From: Lentinus brumalis
Taxonomy: Eukaryota > Basidiomycota > Agaricomycetes > Polyporales > Polyporaceae
DNA length: 64,000 nucleotides
Assembly (NCBI GenBank): GCA_001792895.1
Contig: MARA01000005.1
Coordinates: 1,178,001-1,242,000 of the forward strand
Reading direction: 5' to 3'
The notes under the pieces were generated by a model. The model did no database searches. It was not told the origin of the DNA and saw nothing but the letters and a program-made list of their open reading frames with translations. Position numbers and translations under genes: made by a program. Positions 45,750 to 58,071 of the stretch are shown in pieces (within the stretch, counting starts at the first letter, position 1; every line of letters begins with the position of its first letter).

Positions 45750-48700
45750 CTACCAGTGCGGCGCCCAACCTGCATGATGCATGAGTGGCGAAACATGGAG
45801 ACTACAAGCTGAAACACGCACCGATGTACATGAGCGCCAGGTTTGCCGGATCACTTGCCTCCGTGATGAGCTCGTTCACGGTGTACTCCACGCTGAGTGT
45901 CTTGTCCAGCTTCCTCGCGACGGCCGATAGGGCGCGGTCTGCCGCTTCGTCGGTCGTGCCGCTGGCCATGTCGATGCCAATGGCGAACCGCATGGCTTCT
46001 CCGGTGAACGGCGCCGTCTCGTCGCCTTGGGCGCGCTTGATCTTGAACTCGCTCGCCGTCCTATGATGAACGTCAGAGACAGCTCTGCACACGGTCCAAC
46101 TGCGCGGGATGTTACGCACCATGAGTGCAGGGGGTCGTACTTGAAGACCTCCAGCACGGTCAGTATCGTCTCGGAGCCGTCTCGCAAGACCCGCAAGGTT
46201 TCTTCCGCGCATCTCTGGAAGACGCCCTGCGTTCCAGAGATCCCGAAGCCATCGACCATGTCGGCCGTCAACCGGAAGGGGACTCGCTCAGGCTGTGGAA
46301 GAAGCTTTCCCTGTGTAGACTGGTTAGCCCCATGATGCAAGGCGCGACGCGTTACCGAGGCATACCTGCTCGAAGGCGATACCCAGGTCGATATGAACGA
46401 CCTCACCCGTCTTGTTGTCCATGAGGATATTCGAAGTGTGTCGATCGCCCAGTCCTAGAATGTGTCCGACAATGGACGTCGTGGCCACGCTCCGTGAATA
46501 GTGCAGTCGCATAGCGAACCAGGACATCGGAGTCTTGTGTTTCTCAGTGAAGTAGTGCCTCATCACCGGTCTGTATTTCGCCCGCAGCTCGATGAAGCGT
46601 CTGATGACTGCCTCGGGCTTGTCGCGCCACTCGGCCTTACCAGGCCCAGCTAGGATCTCTTTGAACTGGTCGTGGGTGTAGTCATCAGGGTTGTACCTTG
46701 CCATGCAACTCCTCAACACATTACTCGTTCCGATGCTCATTGTGATGGACGTACCTCGTATGTGCTGGCCGAATCCAGCTCGCGAGCGGTGTGGTGTTGT
46801 CGACGAACTCCAAAACGCCGGCCTGCGCCGCGAGCGGTATGACCTTGTATCCCCGTACTGAGAGCTTCCTCTTCCTGGTGTCGCGATCATGACGGAGGAC
46901 TACATTGACCAGATCGAAGACTTGCTCCATAACGGCGTCTTGCCGAAGATCATCTTCTCCTTCTCCCTTGAACTGCTTACGGTTAGTCCGAGCCGCAGAT
47001 TGAGGTAGTGTCACTTACCAGCTGCTTATAAGGCTTTCCGTCGCTCCCGAAGCACTTGATGATCTTCGGCAAATTGACTCCGCCGGCGGTCGAGAACTTA
47101 TCATCGTAGCCAGCTATCCAGACGCAGTCGCGATACTGCAGTGTGGGATCTATGGGCGTGGATGCCGTGATGACTGGAACGGGTACATTTTGCAACTCTC
47201 GAATCTGGAGGTTGTCGGGAACGGGTATGTCGCCTGGTGGTGACTTCTTGCAAAGAGCCTTGATGGGATATTTGGCCCATTGCAAAGACGCGTCGCAGAC
47301 GCGCTCGACTGCCCTGACGCGCTCTCCGGCATTCTGGTCAGATCGTAACCTGTCGAACAAATCCGTAACCGCTGCAGCGCGGTCCAGCTGCGAAGGAGCT
47401 GGAGACGCGTGTCGCCCTGACTGCCTTCGCGCGTGGCTGGAAGCTTGTGACGGAGATGTGTCGAGCCTCAAGCAGTATAGCGGGAACAGACTGTGGTAGG
47501 GATGCTCGAGACCCATGCGTTGGATGACGTGCTGTAGGGCGATCTGGTTGGGAGACGATGAAGAACTGTCCGACTTCGATAGCCGGGCTGTCAGTTGATG
47601 GGCCAGGAATACGAATTTGTGCGAAGGAACTAGAGCGATGGAGGAGCCGAAATTGAGGTTCGGGTCGTCGTTGTCGAAGTTGGCCAACCACAAAGAGCAC
47701 AGCCGTATAGGCGAGTCTTCGTCAAAATTGCTAGAAGCTGCGAGACATCGAGCATACATCTCGGCCGCGAGAGCGAGGAACGATGTGCGCTGTCCGGATT
47801 GTTCCCTGTATCGATCCTCGTCCTGCTTGAGGAGGGCCTGTGCTTTGTTCAATTCATGCCTCAAGGGTTGAACATCCTTGCCATTTTTCTGCAGCCGCGT
47901 GATCTGGTCCTTACGCTGCTTGATCTCTTCCTTCTTTCGATCGACGTAGAGCTTCCAGCGTAACGCATCCGGCGACCGCATTATGGCATGATACTGTCGC
48001 TCTGCAAAAATCGCATACTGGTGGAATATGGAGGCACGATCGTCACCTGCGTTCTCCATGTCTTTCGAGAGCACGAGCTCGGCCGCCGGACCGAAGCAAT
48101 CAGAAACGATTTGGGAGGGCTTCTGCATTGACGCTTCGGCAGACCAGGTCCCCTTGAGTACATGGTCAGCTCGATTCAAATCCGCCACGGAGGTTCCTCA
48201 CCAAACGCGCGAGGAGCAAAGCATGTTGCATGCCTTGTTCGGCGTCGTGACGCGCCTTATCAAGAGATATAGCAGCGGCAAGGGAGCTCAGCGACTTGAT
48301 GGCCAGCTTCGGCTCGGACATGAGCCACAGGACGCTTGCGAGTTCTTGGGCCACTCTTGAAGAAGGGCTGCGCTCCAAGTTCTGAGCACGAACGACGGAG
48401 TTCAGAGCAATTTGTGGCTGGTTGACGTCGCGAGCCTTCTCAGAGAGGCACAGTAAACATGTTTTCTCCAGCTCCACCAACGAGTTGCAGAAGGGAGAAG
48501 TGAGATCGCCGATCTGGTCTCGTTGTTCCTTCTGCCGCATAGATCGAACTAGGGAGATGCGCGTCGCCATGATAGCTTCCATATTGGCGAAGCTGACAGA
48601 GAGTCAGCCCATGCTTCATGACGAAAACGTGAGCAACGTACTCAAAGCCCGAGTCGAGGGACGAGAAGTTGCCCCATTCTGCGGAACTGATGCGCCTTGA

Positions 48701-51700
48701 CTGCAAATCCTTCTGTATCTCCTCTGCTCTCCACTGACGGATTTGGCTCAAACACATGAGATTTTGCGTGACCTGCCGTATCTCAGTGAAGTTCTCGCTG
48801 CCAAGCTCGCGAAGGCGATTCATTTCCTCCACGAACGCCCGCCGCAGAACCATGTCTACAACATGGGGGCTTCTCTCGCGATAGACGGCACGGAGGGCCA
48901 GGTACAAAGTCGATCCCGAGAGATTGTTGCCCAGATTCTCCGGAAGATCCCATGTTTCTGCACGCCACCCTAGGTTGTAAGCGAGGCTGCTGGACTCGGT
49001 AGTAGCGGACTGTGGTTCGACCGAGAAGTTCTGCATGGTGTTCAATGCGAGTTGGTTGAATCCGAAGGAGTACAAGGCCTGGACGACGCCTTCAGTGTCG
49101 GAGGAGCTCGCCGCGCCAGATTCCACGACCGCACCATGGTAGCGAAGAGCCTTGTCCCACTGACTCTCATGGCGAAGACGTTTGACGAAAAAAGTGCGAA
49201 GATCCTCGGTCTGAATGCCATAGAACCCGTCCGGCTCATCGATATGGCTATAGATCTCGAACAGGATATGTTCTGTCGCGGATGCGTTGGACTCGTTCGC
49301 CGCGGCCCGATGATCTGAAGCGAGTTCGAGGAACAGGAGTGCGGTGGTGTAGGCATTACACTTGATGGCGCACCGGCTGAGCAGAGTAAAGTCCATAGCC
49401 AACCACCGGTCATGAGCTAGAGCATCGCGGGGCGTAGGCGTACGAGAAGGGTTGAAGTATCGCAAGTGCAGCACCACGCTGATGATGGCCCGATAGCAAG
49501 GTGTAGCGGCATCTTCGAAGGAGAGGATGGCAGAGAAATATTCGGATAGTACGGTCCGAATGGAGTCGGGGTTGTGAGATGACGACGCATCAAATTCGAT
49601 CTGCAGGAGGGAATGTACCAACACCGGGAGGACCTCTTCGGCGAAGCCGTGGTCGGACTGTAAAACCGGTGTCAAGGGTCCGAAGAATGGTTCACGAGTA
49701 CCAAGGAGGTCGCAGAGCAGGGTGCTTAGGCGAGATATCCAGGCACTGAAGTCCTTGGAAGTGTGCATCATGGCTTCACTGGTCAACGTCAACCTGAGGT
49801 CAGGTGCAACCTTCCTCACGAACGGCCTCGAAAACGCCTGAAGGTATTGCAGTTCGCGACGGATCTGGGTGGGACAACCACGGCTGAGGTTGGAATCCGG
49901 CGAAACCGACAGAAGGGTGCGCAAGGTCTGATACGCAACGTGGACTCGCGAAGCTGACGAGTTGTCCATCATTGAGCGTAGTGAGGTGATGACACAAGCC
50001 CGGGCGAGGTGCTCGTCCACTCGAGGTGGGTACTCGAGGTGAGGCTTGACCCGTGGCTCAACGGCCCTGCGGTGGGCAGTCCGCACGGTCTCGGGCTCGT
50101 ATCGGTCCCCTCCGATGCTGTCGAGTTGCCCGCAATGCATCATGAGGAGTGATGTGAAGGCGTTGATATCACTGTCGACCAGGTAGTTCGGGGGAGGAAT
50201 GCATGCCTTCAGCCGCCAGAAGTCAGAGGTACTGAAGTGTTCTTCTGCGTCATGTTGCGAGGCCAAATCCCGGATTTTGCGAACAAGGCGGAACTTGCTC
50301 GCGGAGACGCCGTGGTCGACTAGGACAGCTGTGAGGTCGGATAGCTTCGCTTCTTCGCAAGCAGCTTGCAACGGTGCCGGGAGCTCTCTGGGCCACGCGG
50401 CCAAAGCACGCATCACCTGCCTCTTCGATTTGCCCTTGCAAAGGATAGCCGCCTGCGTCTCTGCCCAGGCAAGCAGATCCGCCCCTAGGCTGACGACCGC
50501 CTCATCTCCGACAGTTTGGGAGAAGTCGTGTGCAATGGTGCTGATGCGGATTAAGACGTCCGTCAAACGATAGTCCGCTTGCGTGGAGGAAGCTTTGTAC
50601 TGAGACAGGCACCACTCAAGCAGTGACTGGGCTCCACGAGCAAGATCAGCCTGAGCAAGCATCGACACAGACCGATGTAGCAGAGTACGCAAGAGACTCT
50701 CCTCCTGGAAGTGGTCATCATGACATGCGATCCACAGGCAGAGACCATTGAGCAGTCGGTACTGCTCGTTCACAAGTGGAGTCCGTTCAATGTCCGCAAA
50801 TAGATGATGGAGGATGTGGTAGGTCACGGCAGGAGAATCGACACGCTTGACGCGGCCTCGGAACCACTCGAGGCTCTGGAGAATGATAGAGGTGGAGTAG
50901 GCAGGTAGATTCGGCGAATACGTCTGAAACGTATCCAGGGAACGATATTGGGTAATGGTCCGAAACGTACCGACGGCGGTGTCCGAGCCACTCGATGTGA
51001 TAGCGGAAGCGACTGGCCCGTTTTGAGAGATATCCTGGTCCCCAAGACTCCTCAAGATCGAGGCGACAATCTCGTCGATGTTCCGTTTCAGTTGCTCGCG
51101 GAAAAAGGGCTTTTCGCAGTTCAGCTTCTTCATCATGACTTCCTCGACATTCTCGGGCTCGTTGGAGTGTACCGAAAGACTGATCTGGTAAGAGACGAGT
51201 TCTGCGAAACATCGCACGATGCCTTCCTGCTCGCTGCTCTGGATCGCTTGGCAGTGACGGACGAACAACTCTTTCCCATAACTGGTACTTTCGTCGGAAC
51301 CACCATCGGCCAGTAGGTTGGTGGGCGTGAACGCGCGGAACGTAGCTTCGGCACATTCCCTGCGATCGCGGTAGCCAAGGAGATCCGGAGGAAACTTGAA
51401 CAAGTCCATGTGGGATTGGCGGATGGAGAATGCAAACTGGGACGCATGGCAGTCGAATAGGTCGGCAAAGGACTCAAGACCCAAACGGTCCACGATGCCC
51501 TTGAGCACGGCCTTGAGATGAGGGTGATACGTGCTACAGTAGCTCGCAATCTCGAGCAGATGCCAGTATGCACCTCGTCGCATAGAGGCCTCCGAGATGG
51601 CGATGTTGCCCAGACACAACAGGCGGGTAAGAATACCCTCATAGCTGATTGCGATATCAAGTCAGCGGCGAAACCTCAGATAGTCACACGACTCACTGTT

Positions 51701-54700
51701 CCGTGTTCACAGAAAGCTGAGAGTGTACTTGTTTGTATATGGTGTTCATGTCTTTGGTCTTGACTCCTGTTCCAACCACGAACAGCCGGGGGCTTATAGC
51801 AGCGATACGGAAGCGTATTCTGATGTCGTCGTCGCGTCCCAAAGCCGGCAAAACTTCAGACGGGAGGTCCTCGAAGTTCGGGCTGTTGTTCTCGATCGGC
51901 GTTTGCCACACCGTTTGCTCCGGGTCCTTCGCAAGATAGCCGTCCAGGAAACGTATGATAGCGTCCTGCACTTGCCAGCTCTTCCGAGACTGCGCCCTCA
52001 GCAACTTCACCGTCTCCCAGCAGTAGCCTCGAACTGTGTCCCCGAGCAACATTGGAAACGTCGGCTGCATCCAGACGTGGGAAGTTGCCTCAAGGATCCG
52101 GACGACAAGAAGTTTCGTATCAATCCGATTTTTGTATGGGTAGGGTTCACATATGTCAATGAGTTTCCCAAAAAGCTCTTCAAGCTTGGTTTCGCTGATG
52201 TTCAACGTCCTGCAGGAGATCTGGTCGCAAAACGACGGCGCCAGCAGTAGAAACTCGTCGGGCGAGCTGTTCAAAACGAGCTCTGTCAAAGCCCGATCCC
52301 GAGTAGCTTCACCCGAGGAGGACTGTAAGATGGGAACGACGGCTAGGGCGGTGATGCAAGTATTGACGATACGACGGACATGTGCCACATCCTTCTCGAA
52401 GTCCCGCGTTATCGAGTCTGCAGAGTGCTTGGAGCGGACAGGCCCGAAGCCGTCCGCGTCGTCGATCTGTCCTTGGGCATCTGAGTCTTCTTCGTCCGGT
52501 GACCGACCCACTGCCATACGCAGCACCGAACGGAGCTGATCGAGCAGTCCCGTAAATGCGTCCTGGACCTGCGGTTTCATGAGCTCAGGTCATTGTCAAC
52601 GATGATGACTGCAGGACGTACATCGGTACTACGAAACACAAACCTCTGGAGGGCTCGTCGGAGGGAAACATCAGAACGATCCATGCGCGTCGACGATCGG
52701 AGCAGCTCCCTCAAAACCTGGGACTTGATGCCCGTCCTCTCGTTGGGCGGCACCAGCGTCTGCCATTCCACAAACTCGAGGCAACTGTCCTCCGCTCTGA
52801 TCAGGGGATCGAGTGCGTCCAGCATAAGCCGTCGCTCGTGCGGGCTCCATCGACGATCTGTCAGCAAGGGAGTGACGCTCCCCAAGAGCTTGCAAGCCGC
52901 TTGGAGGACGCGCCGATTGGACTGGGTGCCATTCATGAGGAGGGATCCCTCGAACAACAAAGCTGACACGGCAAGGTCCATGGAACAGCGAATGCGCTCG
53001 GCAGTCGGGGAGCCATAACCAACCTCGCGCGATGCCAGAGTCAGCGACGCTTCCTCCAACGACTTCAGCAGAAACGCTGAGAGTCTCCTCTCCCGACCTC
53101 GCGGAGGAGCGAGGTCAGTGCTGTCGCCGAATGAAGCGGGCATCCCGCTGCTGTGTGGGATGGCAGGAACGGGAGAGCTTGTGGGGGAGGCCGTGATATG
53201 CCGTTCAGGACGGTACGGAGGAAGATGAGCATATAACTGGAAGTCACGGATGACTTTCGTCTGCCTCTCCTCCACCATAGCGTTGACAACGATGCTATGA
53301 GGAAGAGTCGTGTCGCATCGAGGCCTGACTCGCTTCGAAGAGCTGACGATGCCCTCGAGAAGGGCATGTACATCCGCGACCGTGTGAAGCGGCATGGAGG
53401 TACGTCGCTCGTCCCTAAATCGCCAAGACTCCACAAGCCATGACAACACCTTCTCCTCCATCTGCATGCGATAGAGTCGTACATCTTGGTTTGCGATGCG
53501 AAGGCAGAGGACCATGAAGTCGCAAACTGAGTCGTAAGGGAATCCCGGGCCTTGCACGTCGAGATCCTTCGTGAATGACTCGATCTCTTGTAGGACGCGA
53601 TGGGAGGAGAGAAGACGTCCAGAATGGGCTAGCAGGATATGAGCAGCATGGCAAGCAGCTCGAGAGACAGCCGGCACATTGGCGCGTCGCATAGCATGCG
53701 TCCAGATGGGGTCCCAGATGCTCGCGATGTCCATGGACGAGGTCTCTGTGGTGGAGCCACTGACTATCGCGCATTCGGCATGCGCGACAGCAGCCAAGCA
53801 CAACAAGGTCCAAGACTGGATGATAGAATCCTCGAGAGATACCAACGGTACAAGAGCCGCAATGATATCCTGACGAAGCTGATCATAGAATGCCGACCAG
53901 TGCCGGTCGACCAAAAACAAGAGCACTTGTAAGTGATGCATACGAGCTTGGTGAGACACAGGCGAACGGATGGAGAGCAATAAGCTCGGCACAGGATTCT
54001 CCAGCTTGATGCGCTTCGCAGACGGGGTGGCCGATGAGTAGGTGGATTCTAACCGTAAGTACAGCTGACCATGTTGGTCAATAATCATGAAAACACAAGA
54101 TGGGTGTAAGGCGAACCTGCTCTGCGCAATCTGCCTGAAGCTCGAGGACAGCCCATGATAATGCTTGATCCGGATCGAAATGCCATCCAGACGCAAACGT
54201 CTGCGTTGTGAAAGCAGCTTGATCCTCCACTTGAGGGTCGAACAGACGCAACCGCAAGGATTCGAGGGAAAGAGCGGGCACCGAGCCACGACTGTGTGCT
54301 GATGCTTCCAACGCGTTCCACAGCGCCGCGAGGGCGCCGGCTTCGACACTGGGCTCACCGTCGAGTGGATCTACCAGGAGGTAGGGGAAGAGCTGCCGTA
54401 AAATCACCACAAGGTGCCCCTTGAGCGACTGGTTCTTCATCCCCCACATGCTCACCAAAGCTTCCCAGTTGTCGTTGGCAAACCATTTAACGAGCTGGCG
54501 ACAGTTGAGGGTGAGATGCGAAAGAGCGGCCGAAAGAGCGATGAGAAAATCATGGTGCAGAGAGGTATCACCAGTATAGATGCGTAGAAACCGCGTGAAG
54601 TAGCTCAGAAGGATACGCGGGAACCTGTCGGGGTCTTCACGTGTGCGCTCGGTGCCATTATCGGGACCGGCAAGGAGGGGGGCAACTGGTGAACAGAGAA

Positions 54701-55475
54701 GGATGGAGACGACAGACATGAATTCGATCTGCTCGAGGGTGACAGGTTGAGACGTTCTCGTAACAGTAGCTCGGCGACGCGGGGATAGATGAATGTCCCG
54801 ACGAGGACGCTTCAGCTTTGGAGTGGACGGACCTTCCCCACGATCGCTCTCGTCGGACAGGACTTCGTTCATTTCCACATCCGAATCGCGTGCTGCACCA
54901 TCCCCTTCTCCGTCGAGATCCTCTGCGAGCTTCCTCCTCGGACCGAGCCCCACAACGGTGTTGAACGCGAGTGCAAGGAGGTCGTGCCACATATCATCTT
55001 TGAGTGCGTAAAGATGCGGTTTGTATGCAACGATGAGATTGATGGTCTTCGCATAGTCCAAAGCTACAGGTGCAAGGAGCTCCCCTTGATAGACGATGGC
55101 ACGAGTGAGATGGATGAGGAGGGACTTGAGGACGAGGGAATTGAGTCGTTCGATGCTTTGCTCAGTAAGCCACCGAATGACTGAAGCCACATCACCTAGC
55201 CGTTTGAGAGCGGCCGAGCCACGACCGGTGGTCTCGGTGGGGAGAACACCCGTTTTCGAGATGCAAGCTTTGAGCTCTTTGCTGAAGGATGTGAAGAGTG
55301 CTTGGAAGAGGGCCAGCCATGGCTTCCCATTACCTTTGCTGTCGAAGCGAAGAACCACCGACGCTCTTTCAAATGTATTCCGCACAGCATCTCGACCGTG
55401 CTGCCGCTCCGTCGCCTTGTCGCTCGTCAGGTTGTCCAGCGTATGAGCGAGGTTGATTGGCTCTCGGCGAGACAT
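45750..55475 (-). CDS. tel1: Tel1/ATM checkpoint and telomere kinase
   Basis: Eleven exons keep phase from ATG at 55475 to TAG at 45750: 54117-55475, 52622-54064, 51697-52568, 48642-51644, 48202-48592, 47019-48152, 46755-46975, 46366-46711, 46120-46310, 45822-46060, 45750-45769. The product is 3,072 residues, the size of ATM. Near the N-terminus [10 protein letters not shown] fits the TAN motif specific to Tel1/ATM. Long helical repeats and a FAT domain follow (for example [17 protein letters not shown]). The PI3K-like kinase has [33 protein letters not shown] and [17 protein letters not shown], the last typical of ATM over ATR. The FATC domain [20 protein letters not shown] is completed by a 20-nt final exon. 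Tel1 is recruited by Mre11-Rad50-Nbs1 to breaks and telomeres and phosphorylates SQ/TQ sites. No frameshift was found in 9.2 kb of coding sequence. Confidence 0.96.
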
Positions 55476-55850
55476 GACCTGCCGCATAAGTGAATTTCGT
55501 TAGATACGTGTGACTGCGTCCTAGAGGAAGCCGCACGATGTGAGAGGCTCGAAGGCAGTAGAGGCGGAAGGAGTGGGTGACGCCTAAGGCCGAGGATGTG
55601 GGGGCGGACAGGGACGAGGTCAAGTACAAGGACAAGGACAAGAGCGGCTACTATGATGCCGGACAAAGTGACGAGCGCTTGCCGAAGTTTGAGTCAGTTG
55701 GAGTCGCGCGCAACCACAAGTTGACGTTGAAGTTCCACAACGCACTCGCGTTTTACAACTGTCAATCTCAACTCAAGAACGGACAACGTGAGCTAACATC
55801 TAGTGTCAGCCGTGCTTTCTGACCTTGTTGATACGTATAGGTTCAACCAC
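55476..55850. other. Intergenic, divergent promoter of TEL1 and an F-box gene
   Basis: No gene seen. A TCTAG acceptor-like site at 55,799-55,803 and an open frame from 55803 suggest that the F-box gene may have a short upstream exon. Confidence 0.4.
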
Positions 55851-57650
55851 ATGCGATCGGCGAGCACCTCTGCGCTCGTATGCGCTCGAAGGGCCCTCGA
55901 GGAGGCCAACGAAGAGCACGCAAGAGCTATTTTCAGGAACAGAACGCGGATGAATACGTTGACTTTCATTGCATTGCTTCCTCCAGAACTTCTTTCACTC
56001 GTATTTGTGTACCTCGTTCGTGAACACTTCGAGGTTGAAGCCGCTCGGGTTCTAGCCACACATTCAAGCCATTTCAATCCCTCTCCGCCACCCAACGCAT
56101 GGATCAAAATCTCTCACGTCTGCCGTGACTGGAGGACAACTGCACTGGCAACTCCGAGGCTCTGGAGCTACATCATGATCACCCACAACTTCCCAGTAGA
56201 ACAGTTCCTCGCCAGATCGAAACAAGCTCCCCTGTCCGTCCTTGCCAAGTTCGGGCCACGCTTTCAGGACCTATTTGCTAGGGTCCTCTCCGAGTTTACA
56301 CGTCTGCAAATCCTGCGAATCATTTGTCCGCCATGGAGCATCGCCACTGTTTGCGAGAACATCAGCGGAGTCGCTCCGTTGCTAGAGACCATAGACATTC
56401 ATGGAACCAACAGCTACGGTTATGACGCCCATCCCTCTGCTTTCTTGCCACATTTTCTTCCAAATCGACTGCCTCGTCTCCGTACTCTCCATGTCAGCAA
56501 CATTCGATTTGTTTGGGACAACCCCATTTTCACTGCAACCCTCACCAAGCTCGTCATTTCCGGACTCGGATATACCAGCTCCCGGCATTATTTGGGATCC
56601 TTCGACATCTTCCTCGATGCACTAGAGAGGATGTCCAGCCTCCAAATTCTCAACCTCTATCAAGGTGTGATCCCATCGCAACCGTCACATTTCCGGCGAA
56701 AGGTAGCCCTTCCGTCCCTCGCTTCCCTCAAGCTCGTGGTGGCCGCAGATGATTCCTACCGTCTTCTTGAGCATGTCATGCTGCCGACGGCGACGCGCTA
56801 CCAAATCATAGGTGCAGAAGGAGCCATCAGGATTGAAGACCTTGTCGTTGCTCTTCGGAACCATTTTTCGGACCCTACGCCCTTGCGCGCTCTTTGTCTC
56901 CGCCGTGATTACGCAGGAAATTCGCGCCTGAAGGGATGGAGAGATGCACCGAATCCTGTGGCACAGTCGTCGAACAACATTCGACCTCGGGCCGTTGATT
57001 TGGAACTCCGGTTACTCATCGACGCACCCCTCCTCACGTCGCTGTTACGCGGTCCCGGGATCCTGTCGAATGTCTCCGTCCTGGAGGTCCGAATGCGTGG
57101 CCGTGACTGGCGATGGAAGGACGTTTTCGCGGGAATGCCCAAGATCCGCGTTCTAGCGGTTTATTACGACCAGCACAACGACTTCCTGCAGGCGCTATCC
57201 GCCAAGTATCGCACCCCAAGTACTCGCCAGCGGTCGCCGGTCATCCCCAATCTGCAAAAGTTGAAGCTTGCAAGGATGCGACTCTGCACCCCAGACTACA
57301 ATATGGAAGTGGAGTTCCTCGACGATCTGCTGGATACCCTCGTCAAGCGCCGCGACTACGGTGTTCCGCTGCAGCAGCTGTACCTCGTTAGATGTGTGAA
57401 CATCGATGCAGAGGATGCCAATCGGCTCGCAGACGTTGTTCCGGAGGTAATCTGGGATGGCGTCGAAGAACGGGACGAGTCAGAAGAGGAAGAGAGCAGT
57501 GGTGAGGAGTGCAGCGAGGACAGCGAAGAGGACGAGGAAAACGAGGACGATGAGGACGGGACAGAGGATGAGGAGGAGGAAGAGGATGATGAAAACGAGC
57601 AGTACGATTTCTACCATGGGTTCGATCAGGATCCATTAGAGGATTACTGA
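55851..57650 (+). CDS. F-box protein with long acidic C-terminal tail
   Basis: Single exon of 599 residues from ATG at 55851 (MRSASTSALVCARRALEEAN). The pre-F-box helix ends RTRMNTLTFIALLPPELLSL and the F-box continues to ISHVCRDWRTTALATPRLWSY. Irregular leucine-rich repeats fill the middle, with the family block WRWKDVFAGMPKIRVLAVYY, then LQKLKLARMRL and a CVNIDAEDANRLADVVPEVIWDG block. The last about 50 residues are almost all Glu/Asp, ending YDFYHGFDQDPLEDY. The same order is seen in the genes at 60.1 and 63.4 kb. Likely an SCF substrate receptor; target unknown. This copy has an intact frame. Confidence 0.88.
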   Translation: MRSASTSALVCARRALEEANEEHARAIFRNRTRMNTLTFIALLPPELLSLVFVYLVREHFEVEAARVLATHSSHFNPSPPPNAWIKISHVCRDWRTTALATPRLWSYIMITHNFPVEQFLARSKQAPLSVLAKFGPRFQDLFARVLSEFTRLQILRIICPPWSIATVCENISGVAPLLETIDIHGTNSYGYDAHPSAFLPHFLPNRLPRLRTLHVSNIRFVWDNPIFTATLTKLVISGLGYTSSRHYLGSFDIFLDALERMSSLQILNLYQGVIPSQPSHFRRKVALPSLASLKLVVAADDSYRLLEHVMLPTATRYQIIGAEGAIRIEDLVVALRNHFSDPTPLRALCLRRDYAGNSRLKGWRDAPNPVAQSSNNIRPRAVDLELRLLIDAPLLTSLLRGPGILSNVSVLEVRMRGRDWRWKDVFAGMPKIRVLAVYYDQHNDFLQALSAKYRTPSTRQRSPVIPNLQKLKLARMRLCTPDYNMEVEFLDDLLDTLVKRRDYGVPLQQLYLVRCVNIDAEDANRLADVVPEVIWDGVEERDESEEEESSGEECSEDSEEDEENEDDEDGTEDEEEEEDDENEQYDFYHGFDQDPLEDY

Positions 57651-58071
57651 GATGAAGTTCCTACGCCCTCGCGCTGCATGCAATACTCAATCCTTGTTTC
57701 CGGTGTGTACAATATGTAGAGTATCCACAACGTCTAGACCTCTCTTCAACGCACACGGACCAGACGTCCCGTACGAATTCTCGAGCTAGTTGCTAGTTGG
57801 CTGCGATCATCCTGGTGTGGGTTACATAGCTAGACACATCTCAGTATTTCTAGCGTTCCGACCACCGACAAGTTGCCATATCTCTGCAAATTGCATACGA
57901 TACAATTGACGCAGATCTGAGTCTGTGCGGCGTAATGGTGCACTATACACTTGCAGCGTGCAACGCGCCCCAACGCGCCGGCGTGATTCAGCCACAGACG
58001 CGTCGCGCGCCGGTACTGTCGCGCGTCTGAACTCTACCAACGACCACGACCGCCATTCCCTTCCGCGTCTC
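57651..58071. other. Intergenic, upstream of RAD9
   Basis: No gene. It is rich in CGCG words close to RAD9, including one ACGCGT. Confidence 0.4.
57998..58003 (+). promoter_or_regulatory. Possible MCB (ACGCGT) cell-cycle box of RAD9
   Basis: ACGCGT lies 68 bp before the RAD9 ATG, among several related CGCGCC and CGCGTC words. MCB sites bind MBF and drive G1/S expression in fungi. One six-base match is weak evidence. Confidence 0.3.

Noticed and set aside
52569..52621. Apparent frameshift in TEL1 between the frames ending DNDLSS and starting MKPQVQ
   Set aside because: A GTACGT...CGCAG intron of 53 nt joins STD to VQDAF in phase, so no frameshift is needed.
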